Assembly: GCF_022539665.2 (NCBI RefSeq)
Contig: NC_081336.1
Coordinates: forward strand, 806,001 to 870,000
Source: Daphnia carinata
Lineage: Eukaryota; Arthropoda; Branchiopoda; Diplostraca; Daphniidae
Length of the DNA stretch: 64,000 nucleotides
Reading direction: 5' to 3'
A program made the position numbers and the translations under genes. Under the pieces are notes generated by a model. It worked only from the letters and a program-made list of their open reading frames with translations, did not search any database and had not been told where the DNA came from. Shown here in pieces: positions 37,856 through 51,042 of the stretch; position 1 is the first letter of the stretch, and each line of letters begins with the position of its first letter.

Positions 37856-38690
37856 AGAAAAACTCTCCCCTGGATTCTCGTTACTCAGCAACGCAGGCTG
37901 AATGAAAAGAATGGATCAGAATATTGCAAAATCCTCCATTCAATTGTTTCATACATTCGGTTTTTTTGGCGATCTATCAACTTTAGCGTTTCTTTACTAA
38001 CCGGCTACAAGGTTCCGGCGGACTTTCAGCCAGTTAGGTAAACAAAGGAAATGTTGCGTTATGATTTGATTAAGACGTTCATTTTCTTGCGCAGAATTTT
38101 TGTTTATTTCTTTCTTTTGACTCTCCTTTCCCTTTTTTTCAATGAAAAAACCAGAATTATTTATAATGTGGTCGGTACGCTCTTTATTTATGGTTGTGTA
38201 TGAAACAAACTGGTAATTTGGACTCAATACTGTACCTAAAGAACAATTTGCAACAAAAACAATCACCTCTAAGTAGTGATTTCTGGTTTGTTACGACGAA
38301 CCATAAAATTAATCCGATGATATCGTTATTTCCAGAACATGGAAATTTTGATTCCAGTTTAAGCATAAGCAGTTAGGTCGAGACAAAAGTTTATGACAAA
38401 GATTACATGCTTGCAAGCTGCATTTATCTCTGCATAAACATTTTTCTTGGATTCATTTGTTCAAAAATGACAAGTGAAAATCAAAGGCAAAGTTATAGGC
38501 GTGTAACAGATAGCATGGAGCGTATTTAGAGTCGACCATAAAAGCTAAAGAACCCATAAATGAGACGTGCCTACTGCCAGGAGAAAGATCTACTTTAAAA
38601 TTCCAACACCAAAGAAAACAAAACAACATCAATGTCAATGGGGCTGCAACAGAGCCTTATCGTAAGAGTTTTTTTTTTCAAATTCACTGT
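37856..38690. other. Intergenic, nothing supported
   Basis: Between module B copy 2 and the stop codon of CUB-A. It holds the 3' UTR of CUB-A; several short open frames lack any domain. Confidence 0.4.
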
Positions 38691-40919
38691 TTATCGCTCT
38701 TGGTAGTCAAGGCAGAAACCAGTATTTCCTGGAACATTGGCGACCCCTGTATCAGCTGTAGCCGCAAAAGGAACTGAAGGCGGATTGGCGGTAACTGCTG
38801 TTTCTTGGCCGTCCGTTCGATAAGTGAGTTTAAAAGGTTTGACCGGAGCTGCAATAATATGAAGCGCTTATTACGAATGTACAATTATAAATGAACACTG
38901 TGTCGACTTACTGCACACTTGGACACTGGTGGTTGCACCACCAGGAGTTGGAATTGTTAATAGTGCATTTGTGAAGAGTAATGGTGCTGGGTTTAGTTGA
39001 TTGCCGCAATAACGATCTGCCTCAACCCCGTTGGCGTCTTTGCCACCGGCAATGAGGAGGAAGTCATACAGGCAAACCGCCAATGTAGCTGCATTAGCAT
39101 CAACGAAAGTCGTACCCACAGCAGAGAGGGTTGCAGCCAGGGCATTTTGGGCTGGAGCGTCGACGCCTTGAGCAGCTGGATTAGTTATTGAAAATGCGTC
39201 ACCAACAGTGACAGTGCAAGCTGACACGCAAATCTGGCTCGCTTTCTATCTCACGGTCATATGAATTCAAAACACATCTTTATGTTAATTTTCTACCATT
39301 ATGCTTGTGTAGCAAATTTTTTAAACGAAAACCAACCTGCGATGCAACAAGTTCTGTTCGGAAGCAAATGTTATAATCTTGATTGTTGAGCTGGCGAGCC
39401 CCAGTTGCATCCTGCCAATTAAAGGACCTGATTCGGCCGGTAGCGGCAGTAAAATATTGAAGGCAATCAGTAGGAGCTAAGGACAACAAATGGAACAAAA
39501 AATGATAATTAGGCGCTTAACTTTCGTAACCCAGCATAAAGTGGCGTATACATTACCAAGATACGATGCACCACAAGGCAGCATAGCGATTTTGATGTTC
39601 CATGCACGGGTGGTCGTTCCAGTTGCGAAATTGAACATGAGCTGGACATCCGTAGGGGTTACACCTGATGACGGGACGTCAAGGTACACTAAAAATGAGG
39701 AAAAACATAGTAATTTTATCTGTTGAACATTTTCAGTTCTAAAATTCATTTTGAAACTATTCAGATTTCTGTTTTACTGTGTTGTCCGGAATTATCGCCG
39801 CATATTGTTGGGGCTCTAGTAGTTGCCCCGCCAACCATAAAAGTATCAGTGCAAGTCCCAAGTGTAGGTTGGGCGGTGGTGAATGAAACGAAATCCAGGC
39901 TAAAAATCAAGAACAACGTGAGTTGTTTTTTACCAATTATTATCTGTGCTCTGTCGCTTTGAAATACCGTATCTGGCAAATGGGTTTTGCTAATTGTTCC
40001 ACGAGTTTGGTGTCCAACCGGACAGTCAATGCACAGGTGGATGGGACACTGATGGGTGTAGATGGTGATTGCCAGTACGTGTTGTTCAAAGTGACAGTTC
40101 CTCCACAAGTGGTGATAGCATCTGTTGAAAAATATGTTTGAAGTCTTACATTTGATACGGAAGAAGAAAAGGGTTTTTATCTTACTGATGCAGCAAACTT
40201 TTCCTAGAATACAGGAACCACTAGGCCTTCCACCGAAGAGCGAACAGACAGATCCTGGTGCACAGATACCGGCATCACCGCTGGGGGATGTGCAGGCATC
40301 GAAGTTAGATAGTGGGCTGTTGAAGTTGGGATTCACTGTAACCGGAATACGGTTGGACAGACTGGAGAATGGTCTCCATGTATTTGCGGGAGTGAATCGA
40401 TTGTTGAAAAGGCCAGTATTGATAATATTGGCACCTAAACCACCGAGGGCAAAACGACCTTCTGGTTGACCGTTCTCTTCATTGCCAGTGCCTGTTACAA
40501 ACAAATTCAGTCAATTTTGTGTCTACGTATACTCTAAGCTATGTACTCACTGCTGGCGAAGTATTTCTTGAAAGGGTTATAGTTGGGTTGCATCCTATTT
40601 TGGGGAGTGCGTCCTTCGTACGGGTTGGCATACCCTAGAATAAGTCGCATCACATAGTAATAAATGAAACAGTACCGTTGGCACTCAAGCTTTGATTTTT
40701 TTAAGTAAAGCTGAATTTTTGAAAATTACCTTGGACGCGAGCGCTGGGTTGGTAGTAAGAAGATCCCCACGGAGCCGAATCGAATCCATAGGCACTTGCA
40801 AAGTACTCGTCGGATTCTTGCCTGGCAGCCGCTAGTTGCTCCGCCTCGTTATTACCATCGCAAGCACGGCCGGCTTGGAACATCAAAACGACTGACAAGA
40901 GCAAACAAAATTTCAACAT
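38691..40919 (-). CDS. Secreted CUB-like cysteine-rich protein, paralogue A
   Basis: Nine exons: 40730-40919, 40551-40634, 40186-40491, 39968-40121, 39778-39899, 39557-39688, 39337-39476, 38912-39245, 38691-38848; in phase, 539 residues. Residues 1-19 are a signal peptide (MLKFCLLLSVVLMFQAGRA). Exon 3 has a compact Cys motif (CTSPSG..GICAPGSVCSLF..RPSGSC..GKVCC), clip-like in spacing. Exons 4-7 carry CUB-like blocks: CGGTVTLNNTYWQSP, a TFMVGG..TRAPTICGDNSGQH turn, ASYLG and CLQYFTAATGRIRSFNWQ. Exon 8 is Ala/Thr-rich, then CLYDFLLIAGGKDANGVEADRYCGN; the end is GFCLDYQER. The pattern matches arthropod secreted CUB-domain proteins of unknown function; binding or matrix roles would be guesswork. 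It is one of at least five same-strand paralogues, with its own TATA box. Confidence 0.88.
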
Positions 40920-41022
40920 TTTCTTTTTCTCTTTTTCAAACGTTAACGTCTATGCCAAAACAGCTTGTTCTTGCTAGGAAGAAGAGCGTCGAAGACCTGG
41001 TTGATACTCCCGATCGCTCCGT

Positions 41023-41030
41023 CTTATATA
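41023..41030 (-). promoter_or_regulatory. TATA box of CUB-A
   Basis: TATATAAG on the minus strand, 104 bases before the ATG at 40919. It is at the same place and nearly the same sequence as in the three sister genes. Confidence 0.75.
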
Positions 41031-41049
41031 CTCCAGCAGGATGGACTCT

Positions 41050-44000
41050 CTCTTGCAAGTAGGAGGAGTGTCTAGAGCCAATCATTACAGGTCGTTGCTT
41101 GTTGTGTTTTTTTGCCGGCTTACCTTATTCATCCATATCTCTCTATGTAAACAGCCTCTCTACGTGTTGTTCCTCCCCCCCCCCCGTTTTGTTCTCCTCT
41201 TCCACCTCTTCACCTGCCCTTGAATTCAAACGCTGACCCTGCCCCGACCGAAAATGGCCTATTCGCATCAATTCGGGCGTGTTGTATTTGAAACGCATCG
41301 CCGTTTTTTTTTTTTTCTTTTCCTCGACCCCAACCAGTTCTATCCAATAAATCACCGCGTGTATATTGCCATCAAAGTCGTTTATCATTTCGTACTGTTC
41401 ACTTCCCTTATACGACCGTTCGCAAAATAACAAACTACAGGGGGACGTTGCGCATCTTTTGCGCTACTCGCAGTTGTACCTCAGTCCGAATTTTTGAAAT
41501 ATTTTCTTTTTGTATTGTCAAAATTTAACGTCCATCACTAGCGACGTATAACGACCTGTCGTAACCGAGATGCTTTTGAAATGCCACTCCTATTATCTTA
41601 TAGAGGCACGTACGCCTTTTCTCTTGAATCGCACACGGTAATCAGTTTGAAGACTTTATTGGAAGTTTGGCTGATGAAAAGGTGCGGCACATTGTGATCA
41701 AGGTCAGGCTAACTCTCGGCTTGAATCCAGTTTATACCTTGAGCAAAAAAAAAAATTTCGGACTATACGTGTCGTAAAATAAAAATAAGAGAAGACGAGG
41801 CCATTTTTTTCCCATGTCTTGAATTTTTGAAGAAGCACGCGCATTTCATTTGTTTTTTGCCTATTGGAGATAATGTGGAAAAAAAAAAAAATGAAAACGG
41901 GGTTTATTGACCGCTGTAGCCTTGGCCGTTGAGCGCAGAATTTTTAATAATCATATAAACAGGCAGTACAAAACTACACAATGTTCTTTCATATATATAT
42001 TTTTTTTAGCCTTGATGTGGGCAGTTTAAACGTTTCCGCCTTCCAGTTGCGAAATCAGAAAGCGGGACACCTATCCCATCCTGGCCGTTTTTATTTCGCT
42101 AGTAGCAAAACAAGTCAGGAGAGTTCAATCCCCATACAAGAGTTTTGTCAGTTGTTCAGTGGTCATAGAAACACGCATTGGCCCTATCGTGTTCCAGCGT
42201 ATTCGGCATGAGAAATGTGTGTGCGCTTTGCTTTTTAAAAATTTTTGCAAAACATATCGAATAACACTTGCCATTTTGATTTAATATTGCGCAGTTTTTG
42301 GCAACAAATCCTGCCCGCCCAGCTCCGAAAATGTACGTCTACGCGTTCCAGCATTCCAAAAGAGGTGTGATTTAAACAAATGGAACGATAAACTTTAAAC
42401 AAAGTTCCAAAAATGAAAGACAAGGTTCTTCTTATCAAGGCTTGACGTGAATTTCAAGGCATTTTCCACTGCTCGTGTGTAATTTCGGAATGGCGCATAA
42501 TTGGACGCAATCTTGACACTGTTTTCAGAACTTCAAACGAACAACAGGAATAAGCACAGAGGGACAATAAGTACCCACAGGATGCTCTGTTTAACGGATT
42601 GTAATGCATGTACTCCGGTCTGCAGCCAATGAATCAGTTACAGCAGCTGCATTCAACACAAACGCATATGTTGGCAAAACAAATTTATTTTCTTTTTTCA
42701 AACTCGCCAAGGTTGAAACCATTTTTTTTTTTTTTCGTTGCGTCTAAGAGAAACAACAGGCCCGTCATCAGCAGGTCGATGGCATAGGCGTTCGCATTAC
42801 AGCCGAAGAAGAATAAAGGATAATTTTGGAATTTTGCGTTAGGGCAAAGACGAGTATACGTGGCCTTTTGCATTCGATCTGCATCAGAGTTCAAGGCTAC
42901 ATGTGCCTAAGGAAAAAGAAAAAAAAAATCCATAATGGTTGTCTTAAGTGGCTAAGAGATGCGCACTTTTATTTATTTTGAAAAGGAGATAGTTTATGAC
43001 AGCAGTGACGCCAAAACTATACGCAATCATTATTTTATTTTTTTTTTCCAAGCTCAAACCAATCGTGCATATAAAGCTCGATCCCTTGCGTTTCTATTTC
43101 CTTAGCAGGAGACGGACGCGCAGTCAATTAGCTCGTATACATTTTTTTTTTCTGTCATCGTAAAAAAAAAAAAATTGCAAAAGATTTTTGCAGCCTGCCT
43201 CAGGCCTTCGCTTGAAACGAAATGAGTTACACCTCGAGTTTATTGTTTTTTCACAGACAGATCATAAAACAAGTATGTGCAAAAAAGAACAAAACAGAAA
43301 TCACGATTGAAAATTAAAACAATAATGACCTCATTAAAAACGCGCCTAGTTGTTTTAGCCCAGTTTGCCCGAGTGCAAACGAGGCGTTGACCTCCGCGTT
43401 GAAGGATACACACATTCTTAGAGAGACTATAAAGAAAGATGTTGTCTCTGTTACAAATTCTAATTACGGAGCCCGCAATGTTTACGTGCATTTTACGTAC
43501 GAGAAAAAAGAGAAGAGAACCTCTTCATAACAAACCGGAGGCCTTGAATCGAAAAAAATGCAAAATGGTGGTACGCCGAGGTTCATACAGGAGCATACGC
43601 CGACGATGCTATTCAAATGAAGCAATGAACTCGAAAGGTATAGCGCAATTTATGTACGTTGTCTTACACCGTAGATGGGCCGTTCTATCAGCATTGTCTA
43701 TATCGATCATTATAAAGCCAAAAACATTTTTTTCCTCCTCGCAATTTATGAGCGCCCAATGATGTACATGGCTCCCGCAAAAGCAGAAGAAACTCGTAAA
43801 AAAAAAAAAAAATTGTGCGCAGTTTTTTAGCGGACGTCCATCTTTTCTGTAAGTTATACACCCCTCGATCGTATAAACAAGACAATGCTAAAACTGTGTT
43901 TCTTTGCTTTCTAGAAGTCAGACAGCGACTGGTTTTTCATTTTGCGGAAAAAGAAAAAGCTTCGGTCAAAGCCGCGTTATTAAGTACCTCTGCCATATTG

Positions 44001-47000
44001 GGCGATGAGCATTCGCAAAGGCAACGGCGATCTTTTCTTGACACTTAAAGATAATTCGAAGCTTTTTATCTTTTAAGCATTGCACTGCTAGAAGGCGAAC
44101 ATAACAAAAGAATGCGACATTGTGTACCGATGGTGCACAATCGGCCTTCGTAACATAGATGGATGCCCATCGGCGCTACCATCACTTTGAAATTGGTCGG
44201 CATTTATAGGGACCTAATAAATGGCTTGATCGCACCTCATGATGATACTGTTCTAGCGCTTGAAATATTTTAAAAAGGAAAAAAAGGGTACTAAGTAAAG
44301 TAAACATTGCTATATACTTTAAGGCGCCGCGGTGATGAGCATTTTAAGCAACAGACAGGGACTTGGACGGTTAACATTTCTGCACCTGCGGCAAATGATC
44401 AGCATTTTTTTTAAGGAAAAAAAGAATTGAGGCAAGATGTTGGACTTGAGGTCGAGGAAAACGCCGGCAGTCGCAAACAAACTGTCGTATTCATGCAGAA
44501 CTAAACAAACATCTTCTGGTTCGTTGTAAACAAAAAAAAAAAATGTTGAATACAAGCTGATACACAGAATTCTATCGAAGAGACTCAAGGGCAGAGTAAA
44601 AATCGATTGCCAAACTGAATGGGGAAACAGCCAATTATTTATGCACTTGTTTGTTGAACAAGCAAAGCTTTAAACCATTCAGCTGTTGTCCGCTTTCCGA
44701 ATGCGAATGAATAAAAATCGCAGACGTTAATGAGAATAGATGGCAAAAACTTTGCTTAAAATGGGATCGTTCCAAAACGAATGTTGTTGTTTTTGGAAGA
44801 AATCCAATCAACATCCCGAGTGACCGCAGTTTTTGTACAAGTTCCAAAAGGAAAGAATTTAAAAAAAGTGTCATTGCCATGGCCACAGAAAAAAAAAACA
44901 AGAATTGCAACATTGGTTGGCTAGCCGTTATGGCCTATAAAAATTCCAGAATCGCTTGCAGCTTTCCATCCGAAAAAAGGCTGAGACAAAATTCAGCGTT
45001 TTCTTTTTTTCCTGTACTATTTTTTATAGTTTTGCCTTTGCCAAATTTTTGGGCTGACTCATTTATCGGTTAGGGAAAAATGGCAAAATATTTTGACTGT
45101 GGTTTTTTTTTTTTTAACTTGTCGTATTTGATGTCCCGCAGTGCGCCTAGCAGCTTCTCATGATGATGTCCAAAAACGAGGACATTTGTCGCCAGACAAG
45201 CTAAAAAAAAGCGAAATTTCGTGATTGGAATCTATAAAAACTTGATTGCCTTTGAGCTATCCTATCCAAAAATTTCTTAGAATGGGAGGCAAATTTTCAT
45301 AATGGTTTAAACGAAAGAGTTTTGAATCGCTGACCAAGCATTGGCTTTGTTTTATACTTCTCTTTGTTTCTGAAGACATCATATCTCGTGATTTATTCAC
45401 GCACTTCCTCTATAAACCAGCTGACTCACGTTCGTATGGAAGATGGCCAAACATGTTACGGTTGTTTTTCTTGTTAGTTTTTTTATCAAGCCGATCTCAA
45501 GTGAAAAACAACGGCGAGACAACAAAACGCAACCGATCGTAATTATTATGCACGGAAAATTACAATAACAGCGCGTTTGCTTTATGTTTTCGAAAAACGT
45601 ATGATTTACAACTGCCCGGCTTATGTGTCTACGTGCCTAGTGGCTACGTATTTGAAAATAACAAAAAGGCAAAATGTTTTTACAACCGTGAAAATTCAGG
45701 AAAAAAAAAACGCCCACCTAGCCGGCAGAAAGGGTCAGCAAAAGCACATGAAAACAGGTGAAGTATCGAATTAATAACGTTCCATTTTGGGGGGGTAGTG
45801 AGTATCTAAACGTCACCTGCTTGTAAAAAGCGTCACATAGGTTTTATTATTTTTTATGGAGTACTCGGTCTTGTTTCTTTTTTTACACACATCAATCAGC
45901 AGATAGTGAACGTGTAAAGAAACATTTGTTGACAAGATTACGAGGGCTTTTTATTTTTGTAGCGGTCGCTTTTTTCTTTGGAAAAAGGAAATTATGCAAA
46001 GAGACCTTTTTTCTCTACTTTTCGTTTTGGCGTAATATCTTACCCATTCCCCTCAGCTGTCCCTTTCCCTTTGTTTTCTTGTAGGCCGTAATGACGTTGT
46101 AGATGTCATTCGCATTGCGCAACTGTTAACAAAACATGTCGCTCTTTCATTCGGTGAAGATGTCGCATACTGGCCGAATTCTGTTAAGTTCCATTACAGA
46201 AGGTGCAAATTCAAGTTAGTGTTTAGGGATCCTACGTTGCGTTTTATTCATTCAGTTTCTCTTAGTGTAACTGTACTTCCGTTTGAACATCGGGGTTAAA
46301 TGCAGGAACACAACGAGTCGACAGGTCAGGTAAGTTCACTTAAGCAGTTTAGATTTGTATGTCTAATCTTTAAATGAATTAACAGTCAGACTTGATTTTG
46401 TTTCGTGTTTTGCCAGCCAATCTAAACGGCCATAAAAATGGAGGTTGCAGTCAGCCAGGTCAGACTGGGACTTAGGACGCTTTGAAGGCCAGGTTTCGTA
46501 CGAGTCTGTGTCGGAAGAAGAGAAAGGAATACCTGGCACGAGGGAGGCCACTGCGTGAGAAAGTGGAATCAGCCTAGTAATGGGGAAATGAAATTGGCCA
46601 TTTTGACTGTATTGTTAAAATAACATGCAGCAGAAGGATAACTTCTCGTTTCCTGATGCAGACTGGTACCACCACTTTCCCTCCAGAGGTTTTTAGAAAC
46701 CAGGATTGCTGCATACGTGTTGTCCAGACCGATAAAACTGTCGCGGTTTGAAGCTGACTACCCCGAAAAAGGAGGATGGAAAGGTAAGGAAAAGATGTGG
46801 AAACATGTCCTTCATAATTTTATTTGTCTGATTCTAGAAAGAGGTTAGACGTTGACTCAAGGATTATAGTATGCTATTAGATACTTGTGATTGGTTCATG
46901 TTTAATTACGTACACATTGTACTGAAAGTTTTTTAAATGTTCTAAGATGACTAACAAGGCAGCTGATAAATACTTGATGACAAGTGGGATATTTCATCAT

Positions 47001-47190
47001 CATTTGAACAGGTCAAAGTTAAATTACATCAAGAGTCGTACATTTCTGTTTGATTGACAGAGCACTAACCGAAAAGAAGGCCTTCCATACGGAACCGAAT
47101 AGAATCCACCACCGGGCTAATGTTGAACTAAAAGGGGGACGTCTACAAATTCATTTGGTAATTCTGATTAGACATAGAATGCCATTCATT
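41050..47190. other. Intergenic between CUB-A and CUB-B, no supported gene
   Basis: 6 kb of AT-rich DNA with long A/T runs. I checked both strands for leftover CUB exons (CLYDFLL, SFNWQ, GFCLDYQ motifs) and found none. One exon-like segment at 46085-46202 is listed separately. The right end holds the 3' UTR of CUB-B. Confidence 0.45.
46085..46202 (+). other. Exon-like segment, unknown
   Basis: After a pyrimidine-rich acceptor (TTTGTTTTCTTGTAG) 118 bases are open in one frame (RNDVVDVIRIAQLLTKHVAL.. to ..WPNSVKFHYRR) up to an AG|GTGCAA donor. The composition is protein-like and less AT-rich than its surroundings. I do not recognise it and no partner exon is obvious. Confidence 0.2.
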
Positions 47191-49453
47191 CTATTGCTCT
47201 TGATAATCGAGGCAGAATCCAGTGTTGGTTGTATCAGCTCTTGCGAATGCTGGAACGGTTGGCACGTTTAAGGTCGCAATCGCCGCTTCGGTCCCGTCTG
47301 TCTGGTAAGTCATTCTAAACGGCTTCACTGGAGCTGCGTAAATTACAATTCATGATTAATTTAAAATGAATTATCTTGTGATTTAATAGTAAGGATAACT
47401 CACTGCAAACTTGGACACTGGTGGCTGCGCCTGGCACTAGAGCAGTGCCCACTGCTGGATTCAATTGGTTTCCGCAATAACGATCAGCCTCAACTCCAGT
47501 TGCATCTCGAGCACCGGCGATGAGAAGGAAATCGTACAAGCAGGTAGCAACAAGGGTATTGCCAGCAGTGTTACTAACGGTTGTACCCACGTTAGAGTTC
47601 GGAGATGCGACATTAACCTGGGCTGCAGTAGTCGAAATCGCCAAATTATTGGCATTTCCAACTATAACAGCTGCTGGAGTTGTGATGGAGAAGGGATCAC
47701 CGCCATTCGCGACCGAACAGATCGACAAGCACATCTGTGTTGCCCGCTGTTCGTTGCCATCATTCAAGGTAGTAAACAGCCAAAAGAATGAAATTTAATT
47801 TATCCTGTTACTTTCTTTTAAAAGGTAATTTAGGATAATTCCAACCTGTCCTGAAATGAACTCGGTTCTGAAACAGATGTTGTAATTTTGATTGTTGAGC
47901 TGACGGATAGCGCCGCCAGTGGTATCCTGCCAGTTAAACGATTTCACTTTACCTGTAGATGATGTGTAATACTGGAGGCAATCTGTTGGGGCTACGAAAC
48001 AAAGTGGAAAGCAAAATTCATTTTTGGAAAGTTGTTTGTGGGATTGTCTAATGACTTTGTTTACCCAGGTAGGAGGCGCCGCAAGGAAGCAATGCGATTT
48101 TGATGTTCCATGAACGTGTGGTTGTTCCTGTTCCAAAGTTGAATATGAGCTGGACATCGGTGGGGGTAAGGGCTGAAGACTGAACGTCCAGGTACACTGT
48201 GATAACATTAAACATTAATATTACTTCTCTTTAAACTAAAGGATTACAGACAGGAGATGCGTCGGATTGTTATGCCTTTGGATCTTACTGTGCTGTCCGC
48301 TGTTATCGCCGCAAATGCTGGGCACTGTGGAAGATGATCCTCCAACTTGGAAAGTATCAACGCACGTTCCAAGTGTTGGTTGGGCTGTTGTGAAGGACAC
48401 AAAGTCGAGTCTGAATGAGAGACCAAACATTCCAATCATTTTTCTCTTTAGGTTAATATATTTTAAGCTGACCGGATTTGGCAGATGGGCTTTTTAAGCT
48501 GTTCCACAAACTTGGTGTCCAATTTGATGGTCAAAGCGCAAGTGGAGGAGGCGCTTACGGGTGTAGTGGGAGACTGCCAGTACGTGTTGTTCAGCGTGAC
48601 TGTACCGCCACACGCTGTGACCGCATCTTCAAACCAAAGGCAATACAAATGTCTATATTCTGTTATGTTATAATGAAGATAATAGAAAATTCGAAACTTA
48701 CTGACGCAGCAAACTTTTCCCAGTACGCAGGAACCACTAGGTCGTCCACGAAACAGAGAGCAAACAGATCCTGGAACGCAGATTCCCGCATCACCGCTGG
48801 GCGAAGTGCAGGCGTCGAAGGTATCGAGAGGATTGTCGAAATTGGGATTGTACGATACAGGAATTCTATTTGCAAAATTAGCGAAGGGCCTCCACGTATT
48901 CGCTGGTGTGAAACGATTGTTGAAGAGGCCTGTGTTGATTATCGAAGCACCTAACCCACCAAGGGCGAAGCGGCCTTCTGGTTGATTGTCCAGCTCATCA
49001 GTGTAGGTTTCTATTTTAACATTTTATGATTACGTTAATTAATCTTACTCTTCCAAGGACTGGTTACGTTGCTGCTACATTTCCTAGGATAATTCAATGA
49101 TGTACTTACTACTTCCGTAATATTTCTTGCGTGGATCGATTCTGGATTGTAGACTGCTGGAGACTGTTCGCCCTTCGTACGGACTGTCATACCCTACGGA
49201 AGCAATACGAGGTGAATAACACAATGTAATTGCAATTAAACTAGAGACGTTTCTACTTACCAGGGACTTGAGCAGTTTTCGGGTAGTAAAGAGCATTCCA
49301 ACTTACAGGATCGTAGCCATAAGCCTTAGCAAAATACTCTTCTGATTGGTATCTAGCAGCTGCTAATTGCTCCTCTTCGTTACCTTCGTCACAAGCTCGG
49401 CTGACTTGCCCTACCATCAAGCCTACGGAAACGAGTAGGTAGAATTTTGACAT
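47191..49453 (-). CDS. Secreted CUB-like cysteine-rich protein, paralogue B
   Basis: Nine exons: 49261-49453, 49110-49193, 48702-49010, 48473-48626, 48289-48410, 48065-48196, 47846-47991, 47404-47746, 47191-47333; in phase, 541 residues. The ATG at 49453 was chosen over the one at 49465 because it has A at -3 and gives a start equal to its sisters (MSKFYLLVSVGLMVGQVSRA signal peptide). Same order of elements as paralogue A: Cys-rich exon 3 (..GKVCCV), CGGTVTLNNTYWQSP, ICGDNSGQH, CLQYYTSSTGKVKSFNWQ, an Ala-rich exon 8, the CLYDFLLIAGARDATGVEAD block and a GFCLDYQEQ end. Exon 7 has a two-residue insertion (GGAI) shared in position with paralogue C, not with A or D. Exons 8-9 are closest to paralogue D. 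Function unknown. Confidence 0.88.
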
Positions 49454-49554
49454 TTTCTTCGACATCGACTAGTATTTCTGTAATTTTCTCTCTTCGAAGA
49501 CGTCGTCAAACGAAAACTTGCGGATACTGTGGCAGATCAACCGGGCTGGTCCAT

Positions 49555-49562
49555 CTTATATA
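49555..49562 (-). promoter_or_regulatory. TATA box of CUB-B
   Basis: TATATAAG on the minus strand, about 100 bases before the ATG at 49453. Confidence 0.75.
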
Positions 49563-49569
49563 GTTGAGA

Positions 49570-51042
49570 AGGGTTGGACGGTCGACCTTATAACTCCATT
49601 ATGGCAATTCGTCGTGCAGAGGGGGGAAATGATGATCCTAGTACAACAGGTGGGTCTTATTTTGCTTTGCATGACTGTTGGGCTGTTTGGCCTCTTATTT
49701 CTATAGTTCTTGTACGTTTTTCTTTATCTTTTTAATGGTGCTGTTGATTATGGCTCTATATTGTCATTCAAATATGAAGATTTAGCTGGTCTCTATTTGT
49801 TTTTTTTTTAGGTATTTGAAGGCAATGCATGCTCAAGATTCAAAAGATTTCAGCCCAAATCCGGGAATGGCGATTGCAGGCGGATTACGGGATAAGTGAT
49901 GCTCTTTTCTAGATGGAAGAGTACGACGTAAGCCGCTCTGAATAAAAAGCCATTTCAAGTTTGAGCTTTCAATCCATATTTTGAAAGGCATTGACGCTTT
50001 TCACGGGATTTGAGTTCAAGGTAGAACGTTTCGTTTGCGGACATGCCCTTGGATCTTAGAATCACGCTCCAGAAAAGAGGACCTATTTCTATCTGGTTGT
50101 CGGTTAATAACTTACCTTTAAAATTAAAACACTAATCAGTCATTCGTCAGGGTGTGCGCGGAAAACGGAGAATGAGGAAAAGAAGTTCGTGCCGTTTAAA
50201 ACATTTCCGGAATGTCGACCGTACGTGGTTTAAAGAATAGGTAGGGGTTATAAAACAACACGTACGGATGTTTCCAGCAGGGAAACTAGCCTTCTTCGAG
50301 TCATTGGTTTAATGCCCATAAACTGATTGTGATTTGAAAATTTGATTCACTGTACATTTTGTCCCATGGATGAGGCTGCTAAGGTATGTTGGAGCATGAC
50401 TAAATGGGTCTATATAGTGTGGTTTTATGTGTTAAACTGTGAAGAGGTGTTGGTAAGTTTGAAAATTTCCCTCAAAGAATTTCAACATCAAAATTTTTGG
50501 CTGAAGGGATTATTATGTTTATGATTTAAACGCATCTGATGGAACATCTAACATATTCAGCGGACGCGTTTGGAAGGAGCCTGTGATACAGAAGAATATA
50601 AGGTATAAAATCGCATTGGAAGCGGTTGTGTATTAACATTAATTATTTTTGTATTCTAGTAAGAAAATGTAACTCGTCACTGAAACTCGGCCATAAAGAT
50701 TAAGGTAATTTATCCTTTTTATTCCTTATGTTACTTAAGTTATAGACGACGTAATAATTAACGGTTTAACAATTCAATAGTAGTATTACAATAATAATCA
50801 ACAATTAATAGTGGCGATTGATAAAAAATTAAATGTTTTGTGAAATGTTCTGTTTATTTATAATGCATATTCACCATAACAAAATGGAACTGACTGATCA
50901 AAATTAAATGTTTGCAGTACAGTACATGTTTCCACAGTCACGGTAGCTTACAGAAAACCCATTAAATTCCAGCACCAGGAGACGATGGGAAGTATTAATA
51001 TCTCCATTAAGATAAAATGATGTAAAACACAGTTTTGCATCT
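49570..51042. other. Intergenic, nothing supported
   Basis: Between the CUB-B promoter and the CUB-C stop. An AATAAA on the minus strand near 50850 could be the CUB-C poly(A) signal (about 190 bases past its stop). No gene or repeat seen. Confidence 0.4.

Noticed and set aside
39490-41062. Plus-strand open frames overlapping CUB-A (and similar ones over B, C and D)
   Set aside because: They are antisense shadows of the minus-strand exons; the minus frames carry conserved motifs and phase-consistent splice sites.
41870-47050. Leftover CUB paralogue between A and B
   Set aside because: Searched by eye for CLYDFLL, SFNWQ, TLNNTYWQ and GFCLDY motifs on the minus strand; none found.
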